Assembly (NCBI RefSeq): GCF_003576645.1
Contig: NC_044925.1
Location: 1,014,515 to 1,078,514 of the forward strand
Length of the DNA: 64,000 bases
Direction: 5' to 3'
Source: Ipomoea triloba
Taxonomy: Eukaryota > Streptophyta > Magnoliopsida > Solanales > Convolvulaceae
Part shown: positions 12,428 through 23,184 of the stretch, in pieces
Layout of the letters: each line of letters begins with the position of its first letter
Position numbering within the stretch: position 1 is the stretch's first letter
The notes under the pieces: generated by a model
Seen by the model: only the letters and a program-made list of their open reading frames with translations
What the model was told of the DNA's origin: nothing
Database searches by the model: none
Program-made: the position numbers and the translations under genes

Positions 12428-12436
12428 CTAGAAAAT

Positions 12437-12945
12437 GGCTACTTGTTCCTTGATAAGGTCGGAGTGAAGTCATCCAAAGGGAAAAAGGGCTACCTAGTGT
12501 CGAGAAGAGTTCAGAGTGTGAGCCATCTAAACTAAGCCGCCACGATCCCACATCGACTCCACAAGAGAGTGTGGATGAGTGAAGATTTGGCCCAACGACT
12601 TCACAATCTCTTATAGTGAGATCGTTTCAATTTTCTTTAAGAAAAGCAAAGGTTAATTCGGGGTAAAATTTTGTTGACATGACCTCTTTCGGTACAACAC
12701 TAGGGGAGCGCTTGGTTCGCAGGTTTCAACCATTACTATTGAAGTATCGAGTTCAAATCTAATTATCTTGTTTAGTTTACTATTTGTTTGCGTTTTAGAA
12801 TGAGATCATGTTATGAAAAATGGAAAAAAGTCATCGATTTATGGAAATTTAATTCTGTTTCTTGGAATGGAAAACGATGAATTTTTTTATTTTATTCTTT
12901 TTGCTTCCATGTTTCAAGTCTCACATACACATATATTTGGGTAAG
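12437..12945. other. No gene or repeat recognised
   Basis: Contains only the partner copies of the short direct repeats noted at 11761-12107 and AT-rich spacer. Confidence 0.4.
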
Positions 12946-14732
12946 CTAGTTTTACACGCGCATTGTGCGAATGGGTTAATACCAATGTTTATATTTAAAT
13001 ATATATTTGAAAGTATATCAATGCAAGATTACATAGGAAAAGTTTATACATAAATAATTGAATGTCGAATTTTTTTATTTAAATATGAAATTCAAAGTAT
13101 ATGAATCCAAGATAATATAGGAAATTCATTATAATTGTCACTAAATTAAATGTTTGCAACTTTGTAAAATTGATAGTCTAAATATTTCGTCTAAAAATGA
13201 TAGTCTAAATAAATACAACTTTTAGTTTGAATTTTTCTAAGTATTCTTAATTCTCTTTTGAGTAACATTGTCATTGTCTTCATATTTACTATTTGTTCTC
13301 TTCCTTTTTGTTGGTAGTGTGTCATTTGCAATTGGGTTATTGTTGGTAGCATAGATGACAACGTCATGCAATGAGATTATGATATAGGAACTATGGACTT
13401 TTCTTTAGTGTTCTGCTCGAGATTCATTTGGTTCAACCATTATTATTGAATGAGTTATTGTAGATAAAGAAATCCATAGTTTAAGGAAAAAATTAAATAA
13501 ATTAGTAAAATTTTGAAAAAATTTAATTATGATGTATTCCAAAGATATTAAAAGATAGTTTCTTGTTTCAAATTGCTGGGTAATGAGTTATTTGAGTACT
13601 TTCATTGTCAACAAATCCCCCAAGTAGTTAATATGATTGGTTTCAAACTATTCTTTTTTATTTTTTTTCATGGTATTAATAAAATACTTGGTAATAAATA
13701 TATAACATTATTTTGTATTATCACATGTATCATTTTTTTGTTATAACTACTAATTTATTTAATTCAATAAGAGTAAAATAAAGTGATCCCGCTTCAATTT
13801 GTTGGGTTATTTGAGTACTCTGATCTCTTTGTCAACCAATCCCAAGTAGTTAATATAATTGGTTTCAAACTATTCTTTTTTATTTTTTTTCATGGTATTA
13901 ATAAAATACTTGGTAAATAAATATATAACATTATTTTGTATTATCACATGTATCATTTTTTTTTGTTGTAACTACTAATTTATTTAATTCAATAAGAGTA
14001 AATAAAGTGATCCCGCTTCAGTTTGTTGGGTTATTTGAGTACTCTGGTCTCTTTATCAACCACTCCCAAGTAGTTAATATAATTAGTTTCAAATTATTTT
14101 TTAAACATTTTTTTCATGGTATTAATAAAATACTTGGTAAATAAATATATAACATTATTTTGTATTATAACTTTGATATTTAATTACAAGATATTGTAAA
14201 AATAAGATAATGTAAAATTTAATGAATATCAATTGATAAATATGAATGTAAAGAATATTTGCATGAGAGAAAATAAAGGCAATATAACTAATGAAATTAT
14301 TTCTCTTATTTAATTTAATTTTTTGATAATGAATAATTTTTTTCAAATAAAGGCATTGTAGACACATAATTCTAAATTAAAGAAATACATATGTATCTTC
14401 TTTGCTGTAGCTACTAATTTATTTAATTTAATAAGAGTAAAATAGAGTGAGAAACTTAATTATGCCAAATTTGATTGGGATGACGTTCGAACCTAAGACC
14501 TTTCTTATAGAAATTAATGGGTAAGTTAAAAGTTAACGGAATATTAACGGAGAATGAGAATATTTAACGGAAAACTTAGCAGATAATCATATAATTAAGG
14601 ATAAATTAGGAAATCTCAATGAAAAATATAAATCTAAACAATCTGAACCATCCATTTGATTAAATAATTTGACCGCCATTTTTTCTATCCATTTTAGGCC
14701 TAACTCTCTTGGGCTCTTATTAGTATAGTAGA
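12946..14732 (-). mobile_element. Non-autonomous Helitron, complete, minus strand
   Basis: On the minus strand it starts TCTACTATACTAATAAGAGC at 14732, preceded by A. It ends at 12946 with a short hairpin (CGCA-CAA-TGCG), then CGTGTAAAACTAG. A TC start, a 3' hairpin and a CTRR end are Helitron hallmarks. The base after CTAG is C, not the usual T. No Rep/helicase coding. The first 1 kb is also present in plus orientation at 35147-36180 and 37145-38190. The interior has a tandem triplication at about 13607-14165. Confidence 0.85.
13607..14165. repeat. Tandem repeat of about 225 bp inside the Helitron
   Basis: Units begin at about 13608, 13836 and 14057 with TCAAC(A/C)A(A/C)TCCC..AAGTAGTTAATAT. 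They include TCATGGTATTAATAAAATAC and GTGATCCCGCTTCA. The third unit is cut short. The copies at 35-38 kb have a single unit, so the expansion is specific to this Helitron copy. Confidence 0.85.
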
Positions 14733-15767
14733 TTTAACTATGTTTTTTGTTATTTAACACTCCATACTATCATATTTTAGATGCTTTTGGTCGTTCCGAA
14801 CGATGACCTTTCTGGTAAAACATTATTTTAGACAAGGGTATTTTCGTCTCTTTATTTTTATCCAATTCCAGCGGAGGCCCTTTGTCTTTGATGGCATTTC
14901 AAAATTTACTTTGTTATAATGAGTGGATGCCAGATTGCCAGTGTCCACATCCAGTCATCCAGATTGTTTATGGACCTCATTTACCTGGAATGATCCAACC
15001 TTTAACTAATTAAACAAACTGGAACGGAACACTCAACAGCCATTGGATCGGAACTACCTAGGTACGATGTTGTTTAATGCTCCCTCAGTATGTAATGGCC
15101 AATAATGGGCCAAGTTCGGAGAACGGAGAGCCGAAACAACGTCAAAGGACGTGTAAAGGCAGTACTGTATTAATGGTTGATGTACCCGTTGTTTGGACGG
15201 ACAAAGTAAAAACCTGCAGGCTTAAGGATCACCATTAATGGAATGAAATAGGCTGGTGAATGGTGATAAATTACTACCATTAAAAGCTACTGTAATTTAT
15301 CATTGGAAAAATATTAAATATGACATTCAATTATAACCAACTTGGTTCGCGTTAGTAATTGTGCAGTATCATCCCTTATTGAAAGAAGTCAAGGATTCAA
15401 AACCTCTCATCTTCAATGCTCTCGTATGAATTGAATTTATACACACTAATTCAACTACGTACAGTTTTATTTGACAATATACACTCGACTATTATTAGAA
15501 CAATAGTTAAGATCCCTTGTATCTAGACCCATTAATCCGTAGGAATGGGTCGGGGACCTCTTACATTTACATAAATCCAATATAATTATTGGAATAGTAG
15601 TTAAGATTCTTTGTATATGAACCCATTAATTCGTATGAACGGTTAAATCTGACATGACCTCTTACATGTATATAAAATAGACTTAACTATGATATATGTT
15701 TATTAAAAATAAAAAGCAAAATATATTTATTCAAAAAGCAAACACTAACCTAATATCCCAATCTATT
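14733..15767. other. Unassigned stretch, no gene seen
   Basis: The 14760-15260 portion is less AT-rich and not obviously repeated in the window. 15480-15670 carries a short duplicated phrase (AGTTAAGAT(C/T)C(C/T)TTGTAT, then ACCCATTAAT(C/T)CGTA). No open frame of note. Confidence 0.4.
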
Positions 15768-16141
15768 CATCTTCTTCAATGAATCACCTTCTATATATTT
15801 AAACTACATCATCTTCTTCAATGAATCACCTTCTATATATTTAAACTACACATTACACTTCAATGAATCACCTTCTATATATTTAAACTACACATTACAA
15901 CAGCTTACACATTACAACAGCTTTCAATGTCACTGCCACCGTAAATCTGCTGCTCATCTTCTTCAATGAATCACCTTCTATATATTTAAACTACATCATC
16001 TTCTTCAATGAATCACCTTCTATATATTTAAACTACACATTACACTTCAATGAATCACCTTCTATATATTTAAACTACACATTACAACAGCTTACACATT
16101 ACAACAGCTTTCAATGTCACTGCCACCGTAAATCTGCTGCT
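15768..16141. repeat. 187-bp tandem duplication built from about 38-bp units
   Basis: 15768-15954 is repeated essentially exactly as 15955-16141. Each 187-bp unit itself contains three CTTCAATGAATCACCTTC units and a doubled ACACATTACAACAGCTT. This is a recent higher-order duplication. Not coding. Confidence 0.95.
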
Positions 16142-16378
16142 TCTACCAACCAAATATATAGGAGTTGAAGATTAAATAGCAATTACTCATGGCATAAATC
16201 TGATAAATAAATCAGATTTTCTACTCCTGTAACAGTTGACAATTACCTGAGATTTAATTCAGAAGAATTAAAAAATTAGAATTAATCTGAAATTAATTCC
16301 GTAACAGATGAATTAAGTCTCTGAACGGTCACAAAACGAGACGTACCCGGACTGTTACCACGAGTACTTAAGACTGAG
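16142..16378. other. Spacer between the two minisatellites
   Basis: Contains short internal echoes (CCGTAACAG, GAATTAA). No gene. Confidence 0.4.
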
Positions 16379-17458
16379 TCCTCCCTCTTGTTCAGGAGTA
16401 ATCCTCTTCCTCTTGGTTACCAAGTCCTCCAGGAGTGGAGTAGAAATGTCCCTCTTGTTCAGGAGTAATCCTCGTCCTCTTTGTTACCAAGTCCTCCAGG
16501 AGTGGAGTAGAAATGGTATCCTCTTCCTCTTCCTCTTGGTTACCAAGTCTTCTAGGAGTCAAGTTGAGTAGAAATGTCCTCAAGTCCTCCAAGTGGAGTA
16601 GAAATGTCCTCAAGTCCTCCAGGAGTGGAGTAGAAATGTATCCTCTTCCTCTTGGTTACCAAGTCTTCCAGGAGTCAGAGTGGACCTCCATCCTCTTCCT
16701 CTTGGTTACCAAGTCTTCCAGGAGTCAGAGTGGCTTCCAGGAGTCAGAGTGGACCTCCATCCTCTTCCTCTTGGTTACCAAGTCTTCCAGGAGTCAAGTG
16801 GAGTAGAAATGTCCTCAAGTCCTCCAGGAGTGGAGTAGAAATGTCCTCAAGTCCTCCAGGAGTGGAGTAGAAATGTATCCTCTTCCTCTTGGTTACCAAG
16901 TCTTCCAGGAGTCAAGTGGAGTAGAAATGTCCTCAAGTCCTCCAGGAGTGGAGTAGAAATGTATCCTCTTCCTCTTGGTTACCAAGTCTTCCAGGAGTCA
17001 GAGTGGACCTCCAGGAGTCCTCTTGGTTACCAAGTCCTACCGTCCAGGAGTCCTCTTGGTTACCAAGTCCTACCGTCCTACCATCCACTAGTCCTCCAGG
17101 AGTTGGAGGAGTGGAGTAGAAATGTCCCTCTTGTCTAGCGCCAGTCCTCCACCGGAGGAGTGGAGTAGAAATGTCCCTCTTGTCTAGCGCCAGTCCTCCA
17201 GGAGTGGAGTAGAAATGTATCCTCTTCCTCTTGAGTCCTCCAGGAGTGGAGTAGAAATGTATCCTCTTCCTCTTGGTTACCAAGTCTTTGGAGTAGAAAT
17301 GTATCCTCTTCCTCTTGGTTACCAAGTCTTCCAGGAGTCAGAGTGGACCTCCAGGAGTCCTCTTGGTTACCAAGTCCTACCGTCCTACCATCCACTAGTC
17401 CTCCAGGAGTTGGAGGAGTGGAGTAGAAATGTCCCTCTTGTCTAGCGCCAGCACACAC
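16379..17458. repeat. 1.08 kb minisatellite of interleaved words
   Basis: Built from four recurring words: TCCTCTTCCTCTTGG, GGTTACCAAGTC(C/T)T, CCAGGAGT(GGAGTAGAAATGT) and GTCCCTCTTGTCTAGCGCCAG. They recur in changing order and number rather than as one fixed unit. Six overlapping open frames of 70-130 codons on both strands arise only because the words lack stops. None looks like protein. Confidence 0.93.
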
Positions 17459-17715
17459 GAGAGTCAAGCCTTTTCAGGCTCATTTTGGAATCCCTTTGCG
17501 TGTAAAAGAGAGTCTCTATGCTATACAATTCACTAAGCCATAGAAAGGCTCTTGTATAAATAGTGGTGCAAACCTACTTCTCAAACCAATGTGGGACAAA
17601 AGCTTACTTCAAAGCTTTCCCACCATTTTTCCAACTCAAATGTGTCAACTTTGAGAACCAATTTCTCATTCACCCATTATCCGTTTTGTGCGTACTATAT
17701 ATCAATCTCTTCGGC
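17459..17715 (+). promoter_or_regulatory. TATA-containing promoter-like stretch after the minisatellite
   Basis: TATAAATA at 17555-17562, followed by CCAATGTGGGAC and CTTTCCCACCA, text commonly seen in the U3/R part of plant LTRs. Together with the repeats on both sides it may be the remains of an LTR. No TG/CA borders or partner copy were found in the window. Confidence 0.35.
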
Positions 17716-17717
17716 TA

Positions 17718-17910
17718 ACTACGAAGAACCCGAATCCACTTTGACCCGACCCAAATCTAACTACGAAGAACCCGAATCCACTTTGACCCGACCCAAATCG
17801 AACTACGAAGAACCCGAATCCACTTTGACCCGACCCAAATCGGAAGTGGACCCCACATAATCCACTTTGACCCGACCCAAATCGGAAGTGGACCCCACAT
17901 ATATTTGTAC
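17718..17910. repeat. 42-bp (x3) and 38-bp (x2) tandem repeats
   Basis: AACTACGAAGAACCCGAATC plus CACTTTGACCCGACCCAAATC forms a 42-bp unit present three times. A second repeat, GGAAGTGGACCCCACATA plus the CACTTTGACCCG part, occurs twice. The 42-bp period preserves a reading frame, but flanking sequence gives no gene. Confidence 0.9.
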
Positions 17911-18105
17911 CACAAAATAGCCACTAAAAATGTCATTTTATGCTATTTTTCCAACATTAAATGGACGGGTTAGTCCAAACTCTAATCAAAGTCTGATTCG
18001 TTTGGGCTAGGGATGAAATTTCGATCCACCCGTGAATATGCACCTGAATCCACCGTATCCTACATGGGCCTTTCTTCTTCTTCTTTTTGATAGTGAGTAG
18101 GATAA
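17911..18105. other. No gene; low-complexity GGGTT/GATCC words
   Basis: Contains TGGACGGGTTAGTCC and CGATCCACCCGTG, words related to the GGTGGGTCGG stretch at 19290-19440. Confidence 0.4.
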
Positions 18106-18433
18106 ATTATTTTGTGCAACCGGGTCTAAAATTACACAGTTTATATACTAAATGAGCACAATGCACATATTGAATGTTTACGATTTTTATATAGTAAATG
18201 CTCAGAATTTACATACTGAATGTTCACAGTTTTTATATACTAAATGTTCACAATTTACATACAAAATGTTCACAATTTATATATTGAATGTTCACGACTT
18301 TATATATTAAACTTTCACAATTTACATACTAAATGTTCACAAATTAAATTGTGAACATTTAGTATATTGTGTATTTTTACCCGGGTCCACATTGCAAGGT
18401 GGACCCGTGTCCATGGCATAACTGTCATAGTGG
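18106..18433. mobile_element. Phrase-repeat element, TGTTCACAATTTACATAC phrase
   Basis: About nine units of TACTAAATGTTCACAATTTA in one orientation, with one inverted unit at the right (GTGAACATTTAGTATA). The right terminus GGTCCAC-ATTGCAAG-GTGGACCCGTGTCC then CATGGCATAACTGTC matches the palindromic terminus of the 12.1 and 42.6 kb elements. The left terminus (GTGCAACCGGGTC) is eroded. Confidence 0.7.
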
Positions 18434-18534
18434 GCAGTGAGCTGGTGTGGGTCTTAGAAAAATAAACTTAGGTGGGTCGGGTTGACTTCGGATTTTATGT
18501 ACAATATCTACCTAGAACCCCACCTGACGCACCA

Positions 18535-18580
18535 TGTGTGTGTGTGCGCGCGCGCGAGCGTGTGCGTGTGCGTGTGTATG
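18535..18580. repeat. (GT/GC)n microsatellite
   Basis: Mixed TG and CG dinucleotides. A second (TG)n tract lies at 18803-18842. Confidence 0.95.
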
Positions 18581-18735
18581 TGTGTAAAATAAGTACTAGT
18601 ATATAGTTACTTATAAAAATTTCTATAACTACGTATAACTTTTTACTATTGTTATATTTAAACTACTAAATTTAATTTTAAAAATTAACAATTTAGTTAT
18701 TATATTTAAATATTTCTATTATTTTATGATTTAGT

Positions 18736-18816
18736 CATTGTTGAAAAAATTACTAAGCGCTCCTCCGGCGCCTAGGCGGGGATTAAACGACGCCTAAATG
18801 CCCGTGTGCGTGTGTA

Positions 18817-18847
<31 letters not shown>

Positions 18848-19201
18848 TATAAACTATTTAATACATTAATATTTAATACTAAAATATTAAATATTAACCT
18901 AAAAATATCTAGAGTTTGAACAATTTAGGATTATTTCACTCAAAATGATGACGTTTTTAGTTAAATAACTCATTTAAAAACGAAGGGAACAATAGCTAAT
19001 TGGACTACTAGGCGACCTAGTCGGTGCCTAGGCGCTCCTAGTCGGTACCTAAGAGGCTTAGGCAGTTAGCGACTAGGCGGTGCTTAGGCGGCCTAGTCTG
19101 CCGCCTAGACTATTGGTTATTGTGATAGGCTAGATGGCCGGCCAGCGCCTAGCGTCTAGGCGTTGATTAATTGGTGCCTAGACATGAATTTTGCAACAGT
19201 G
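18736..19201. mobile_element. Element with CCTAGGCG words and CA-TGTTG-AAAA ends
   Basis: The left end CATTGTTGAAAAAATTACTA and the right end, inverted, CACTGTTGCAAAATTCATG form a short imperfect inverted repeat. Next to both ends, CTAGGCG/CGCCTAG words repeat many times. The same right end (TTTTGCAACAGTG) with the same words occurs at 25562-25741. The family is repetitive, but I cannot assign it to a known superfamily. Confidence 0.65.
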
Positions 19202-19595
19202 GTTTTAATATAACTAATGAATTTTATTATTTTATTATGTGTAAGTAATTTAAATATTATTTTTTGAAAAAAATAATAAGATGATAAGTGGTAGGTACTC
19301 GTAGTGGGCACCCGCACCCGGTGGGCTGGGTTTAGTTTTGAAAAAGTCCACCCAACGCGGGTTAGGTGAGGGTGGGTGAAGAAAACATAAGGTGGGTCGA
19401 GTGATGGGTGTAGCCTCTCCGACCCACCCGGACCCATTGCAATTCTTAGTTTGGGTCGGCCTGACCTAGTCCATTTGCTATAATGGTCGGACTAGGGCTA
19501 ACCTGCTTTATACTATGGACAGTGCTAGACTTTAATTTTTTGTCCATGGGCTAGGCCAACCCGGTCTGGCCCGTTGTCTCGTACAATTTTTCAAA
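19202..19595. other. Low-complexity GGTGGGTCGG stretch, no gene
   Basis: 19290-19440 repeats GGTGGGT and CCGACCCACCCGGACCC words. The open frame at 19156-19437 simply reads across them. Confidence 0.45.
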
Positions 19596-19797
19596 TCTAT
19601 ACTATATATAAAAACAATATCCTACTCCCAAATTTTCCCGCCCAAACTTAGTGGCATTTTAGTAATATCATTTATTTCATTTATTTATTAATTTATTAAT
19701 TAATTATCTATATATATTTATTCATAAAATCTCATTCATCTATAATATTATTATGGTAATATAGTAATATTGTTAATATTAATTGGTGATATATTGG

Positions 19798-19798
<1 letters not shown>

Positions 19799-19858
<60 letters not shown>
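19799..19858. repeat. (TA)n microsatellite in the Helitron
   Basis: About 30 TA units. Confidence 0.97.
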
Positions 19859-19864
<6 letters not shown>

Positions 19865-20082
19865 AGTGCATGGACAATTTTTCCTGTCCAAACAAGAGCA
19901 TTTTGTAAAATTAAACTCAAAATTATTTTAGTAAAATCATTGATGATTTTATTAAATCAACCATATATATTTTTATAAAATTAGCAATCAATTATTATTA
20001 CAATTAAAAGTAATTACACTTTCCTTTGAGAGGACCCTTTGTTTCACAATTTTTGTGCTATATATATCATCACATATTACAG

Positions 20083-20376
20083 GACAAGCGCAGCTGAATT
20101 TATCATTCCATATGACCTAGAGTCTCTAAAAAACAAGTTCTCCATAGGAATGAGATTTAAAATGAGGTTTGAAGGGGAAGAAGCTCCTGAGCAGAGGTAT
20201 GTCACATATGTTAGCATTGTTGAGGGTGATGTGTCTTTTCTTCGTATCAATTCTAGACCAGTAACTAATATTATGAGCGTTATGTGGTGGTTTTTTTTAG
20301 GTTTATTGGAACTATTGTTGGCATTGAAGATCATGATCCCCACAAGTGGCCGGAATCAAAATGGAGATGTCTAAAG
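20083..20376 (+). pseudogene. Auxin response factor (ARF) gene fragment, two partial exons plus intron
   Basis: Exon-like part 20083-20196 reads [20 protein letters not shown], then [18 protein letters not shown]. After a GT/AG intron (20197-20300) exon-like part 20301-20376 reads [20 protein letters not shown], then WRCLK, followed by GT. This is the Auxin_resp middle region of plant ARFs. Known ARFs have YMES where this has LES, so two residues are lost. An AG at 20081-20082 marks the upstream acceptor. The B3 domain, PB1 domain and the rest of the gene are missing. Preserved splice sites show capture at the DNA level, as Helitrons do. The 111-codon open frame at 20039-20374 only reads through the intron. 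An N lies at 20409. Confidence 0.9.
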
Positions 20377-20747
20377 GTAATACCCTTGTGTTTGAAAGGG
20401 AGGGGTTTNATCCATAATTGACTAAAATGAAAAAGGAAATGGTCAGATCATTGCATTTTAATTAAAAAAAGGAAAACATTCTACATCATCAATAATAAAG
20501 GCATATTTTAAACAATATTAAAGGTACATTAACAAAGGAACGAAAATTAAAAATGAAACGGAAATATTTCAATAATAATATTCCACATCATCAATTAAAA
20601 ATGGAACGGAAATTAGGTAAATATTACTACGTAATTCTTTTCATTTTTCCTATATAAGGTTGTCTAATATTAATTTACACATAATAATCGGCACTAATAA
20701 TTAAAAAAAAAACAGAAGAACTGCCGGAGATGTCTGTTTTTTTTAAA

Positions 20748-20756
<9 letters not shown>

Positions 20757-20793
<37 letters not shown>

Positions 20794-20795
20794 TT
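20757..20795. repeat. (ATT)n microsatellite
   Basis: About 13 ATT units. Confidence 0.97.
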
Positions 20796-22049
20796 AATTA
20801 AAATTATTTAAAAAATTTATTTTAAAATTATTAACCGCCATGTCATCACAATTGTAGGTAAATATGTCAATTTGGACTTCTTTTTTTTTTTTTGAAAACA
20901 TGTCAATTTGTACTTAATTGCATGAGTTTATGTAGTTCAGGGATCCAATTGCATTCTTTTTTAGTTCGATGGCATAAGTGCAATTTTGTGTGTAGTTCAG
21001 TGGTTAATTTGACCCTTATTCCAAGAAAAAATGATATTACTAATTAATTTAAAATATAAAAAGATCGTAATCTATATTCTATACTATATATAAAAGTAAA
21101 ATCGTCCTATTTCATTTCACGCCCAAACTTTTGTAGTCAATTAATTAACTATTTTATTGATCAAATAATTAATAAAGCTTATTTGTTAAGAAAATGTAAA
21201 ATAGAAATTAACTAATATCTATTAATTGATAATATGTATACTCACGTATCAACACTATTAATAAAAGTAAAATCATTTATCGAAAAAAGAAAAGGATATT
21301 ACTAATTGACTGAAAATTATTTTAAAACTTCAATAATTAATTATACTTTCCTTTTGAAAACTTTAAGTCATTTAAACTTTAAAAAAAAATTAATTGAACA
21401 TGGATTGTTAGATTTTTATAATAATCAAAATTAATTCATTCAAATATGGAGGAGGAAGATAAAACTAAATGCAATACGGTGAAAATGAATATATTTAAAG
21501 TATAAAAGTATAATTACACATATATTAGTGTAATTGACTAATAATAATTGCTTAATAATTATTATGGTAATTAAGCTAAGCATTGATCGTTGAATTTATT
21601 TTTATAATAATTATAATTAATTTATTTCTCATTTTCTCATATTTATTTTAGTAATAATATAATTATATAAGTCATATTACTTATAGATCTTTTTAAGATA
21701 ATTTTAGACAAACAAGTCATATATTATTCAATTAATTGAGTAATACTTTTGTACTAATCTTATAATCAAATAAATGTACACGTTCAATATTATAATTTTT
21801 TATAATTCCATCTTTATTTTTATTATCTCAATATATAATAAAAAAATTTATCCACGCACGAGTAATAAGACAATTATTTGTTCTAATTCAAGCTAGGAAA
21901 ACATCATAAAACATAATCGATCCAATAAATTTCATCAATTGCGTTATATAATATTCGATGTTATAATATATATAATTGTATATTGATCCAAATATTCTTT
22001 AAATATTATAACAAATCTATTCCGTGCAACGCACGGGCGAAAATACTAG

Positions 22050-22635
22050 TATAAAATAAAAATAATATACATTAACACAATTAACAATTAACAATGTGTT
22101 CAACCCTTAAAGTGTATTGGTAATATTTTACTTCATTAATTAACATATGCTAATATATTCTATTAAAGGTGATTCAGGTATTATAAAGTCTAATTTAATA
22201 AAGATTAAGTTGGTGTACAATGACACCTCTGTGATTCTCTTCTTCAATAGATTGAAAAAATATATATAGACAGATACTACAGTATAATACAATCAATAGT
22301 ACTCAAAAGTTGATGACTGAATTTTGTTTTTGAAACTAATGAAAAAGATTATATATAACAACATACCAGTCTAGTAAAACAAATTACCTATCAACAATTC
22401 AACAGACAATTAATTAAGAGGTTAGTATGTTTCAACAAAAATAAGAGGTCAGTTCGAAACTTTTTTCTCCATTCTGATACATTATAATTTACATATATAT
22501 ATGTGTGTGGGCGTGCAAGTGCCGTAAATCAAAGAAACACTAAACTTGAACCACATGATCAAGATATTCAAGACTAAGCTCCTTGAGCCAAGAAATAGCT
22601 TCTCTTTGGTTTAACTTGAGCCACATTTTTTGGAG
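22050..22635. other. No gene; SINE remnant at 22225-22305
   Basis: TTCAATAGATTGAAAAAAT, then GACAGATACTACAGTATAAT and AATAGTACTCAAAAG are a decayed plus-strand copy of the SINE 3' half seen at 39130-39205. Confidence 0.55.
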
Positions 22636-22972
22636 TTAATGTCATATGAGGTCTTCTGAATATAGTGATTTTGAAACGTTTAATTTAGTTCTAAACTTTC
22701 AAATTAATCACCCGTAGTCTTTCGACTTTCAAATTGTTACAATCCGTGGTCCAAGTTTACCACCTATAGTCCTTCAATTTTTAAATTTAATCCGTTGTGG
22801 TCCTCTTGGAAGGACCATGGGTGGTTAAAATTTGATAGTTGAAGGACCATTGGTAGTTAACTTGGATCACATATGGTAACAATTTAAAAATGAAAGGATC
22901 ACAGACGGTCAATTTGAAAGTTTAAAACTAAATGTGGCAAAGCAATTATACTCGGAGAACCTAGATGATTTA
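22636..22972. mobile_element. Foldback MITE with GAGTTAAT start
   Basis: The left arm, from GAGTTAATGTCATATGAGG through AGTTCTAAACTTTCAAATT, is the imperfect inverse of the right arm, which ends TCGGAGAACCTAGATGA. The hinge is near 22805 (CCTCTTGGAAGGACC). Interior words CTTTCAAATT and GTGGTCC recur, as in the other GAGTTAAT-type elements here. Confidence 0.7.
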
Positions 22973-23184
22973 TTATTATTATTATTTTTTTTGAAGAAGA
23001 AAACTTGAACCACATGTTAGTTGGTCAGTTCTTTCAATTTAAAGTCCTAGAAGAGAAGTTTCCGTTACAGTGAAGAAGTCTTTTTGCAATGGAGTACTCG
23101 TGAAAGTATATTGTATATGCAGACATATCCAGTACAAAAATGTTTTAAATTAAAAAAACAACAAAATGAGAGTCCAATTATAAT

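Larger units (their letters stand above)
19596..22049 (+). mobile_element. Helitron composite carrying an ARF gene fragment
   Basis: A 5' end TCTATACTATATATAAAAAC at 19596 is preceded by A. A second, related 5' end TCTATACTATATATAAAAG lies at 21078. A single 3' end at 22022-22049 has hairpin CCGTGC-AAC-GCACGG, then GGCGAAAATACTAG, followed by T. After both starts the sequences match (CGCCCAAACTT), so these are two copies of one family. Either a 0.97 kb Helitron inserted in an older one, or one element has acquired a second 5' end. There is no Rep/helicase frame, so it is non-autonomous. Confidence 0.8.

Noticed and set aside
16392..17467. Six overlapping open frames of 70-130 codons on both strands
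   Set aside because: They are produced by the stop-free minisatellite words and occur in several frames at once. No protein family, start context or composition supports them.
20039..20374. 111-codon open frame as a gene
   Set aside because: It reads straight through the intron of the captured ARF fragment and starts in non-homologous sequence. Only the two exon-like pieces match ARF.
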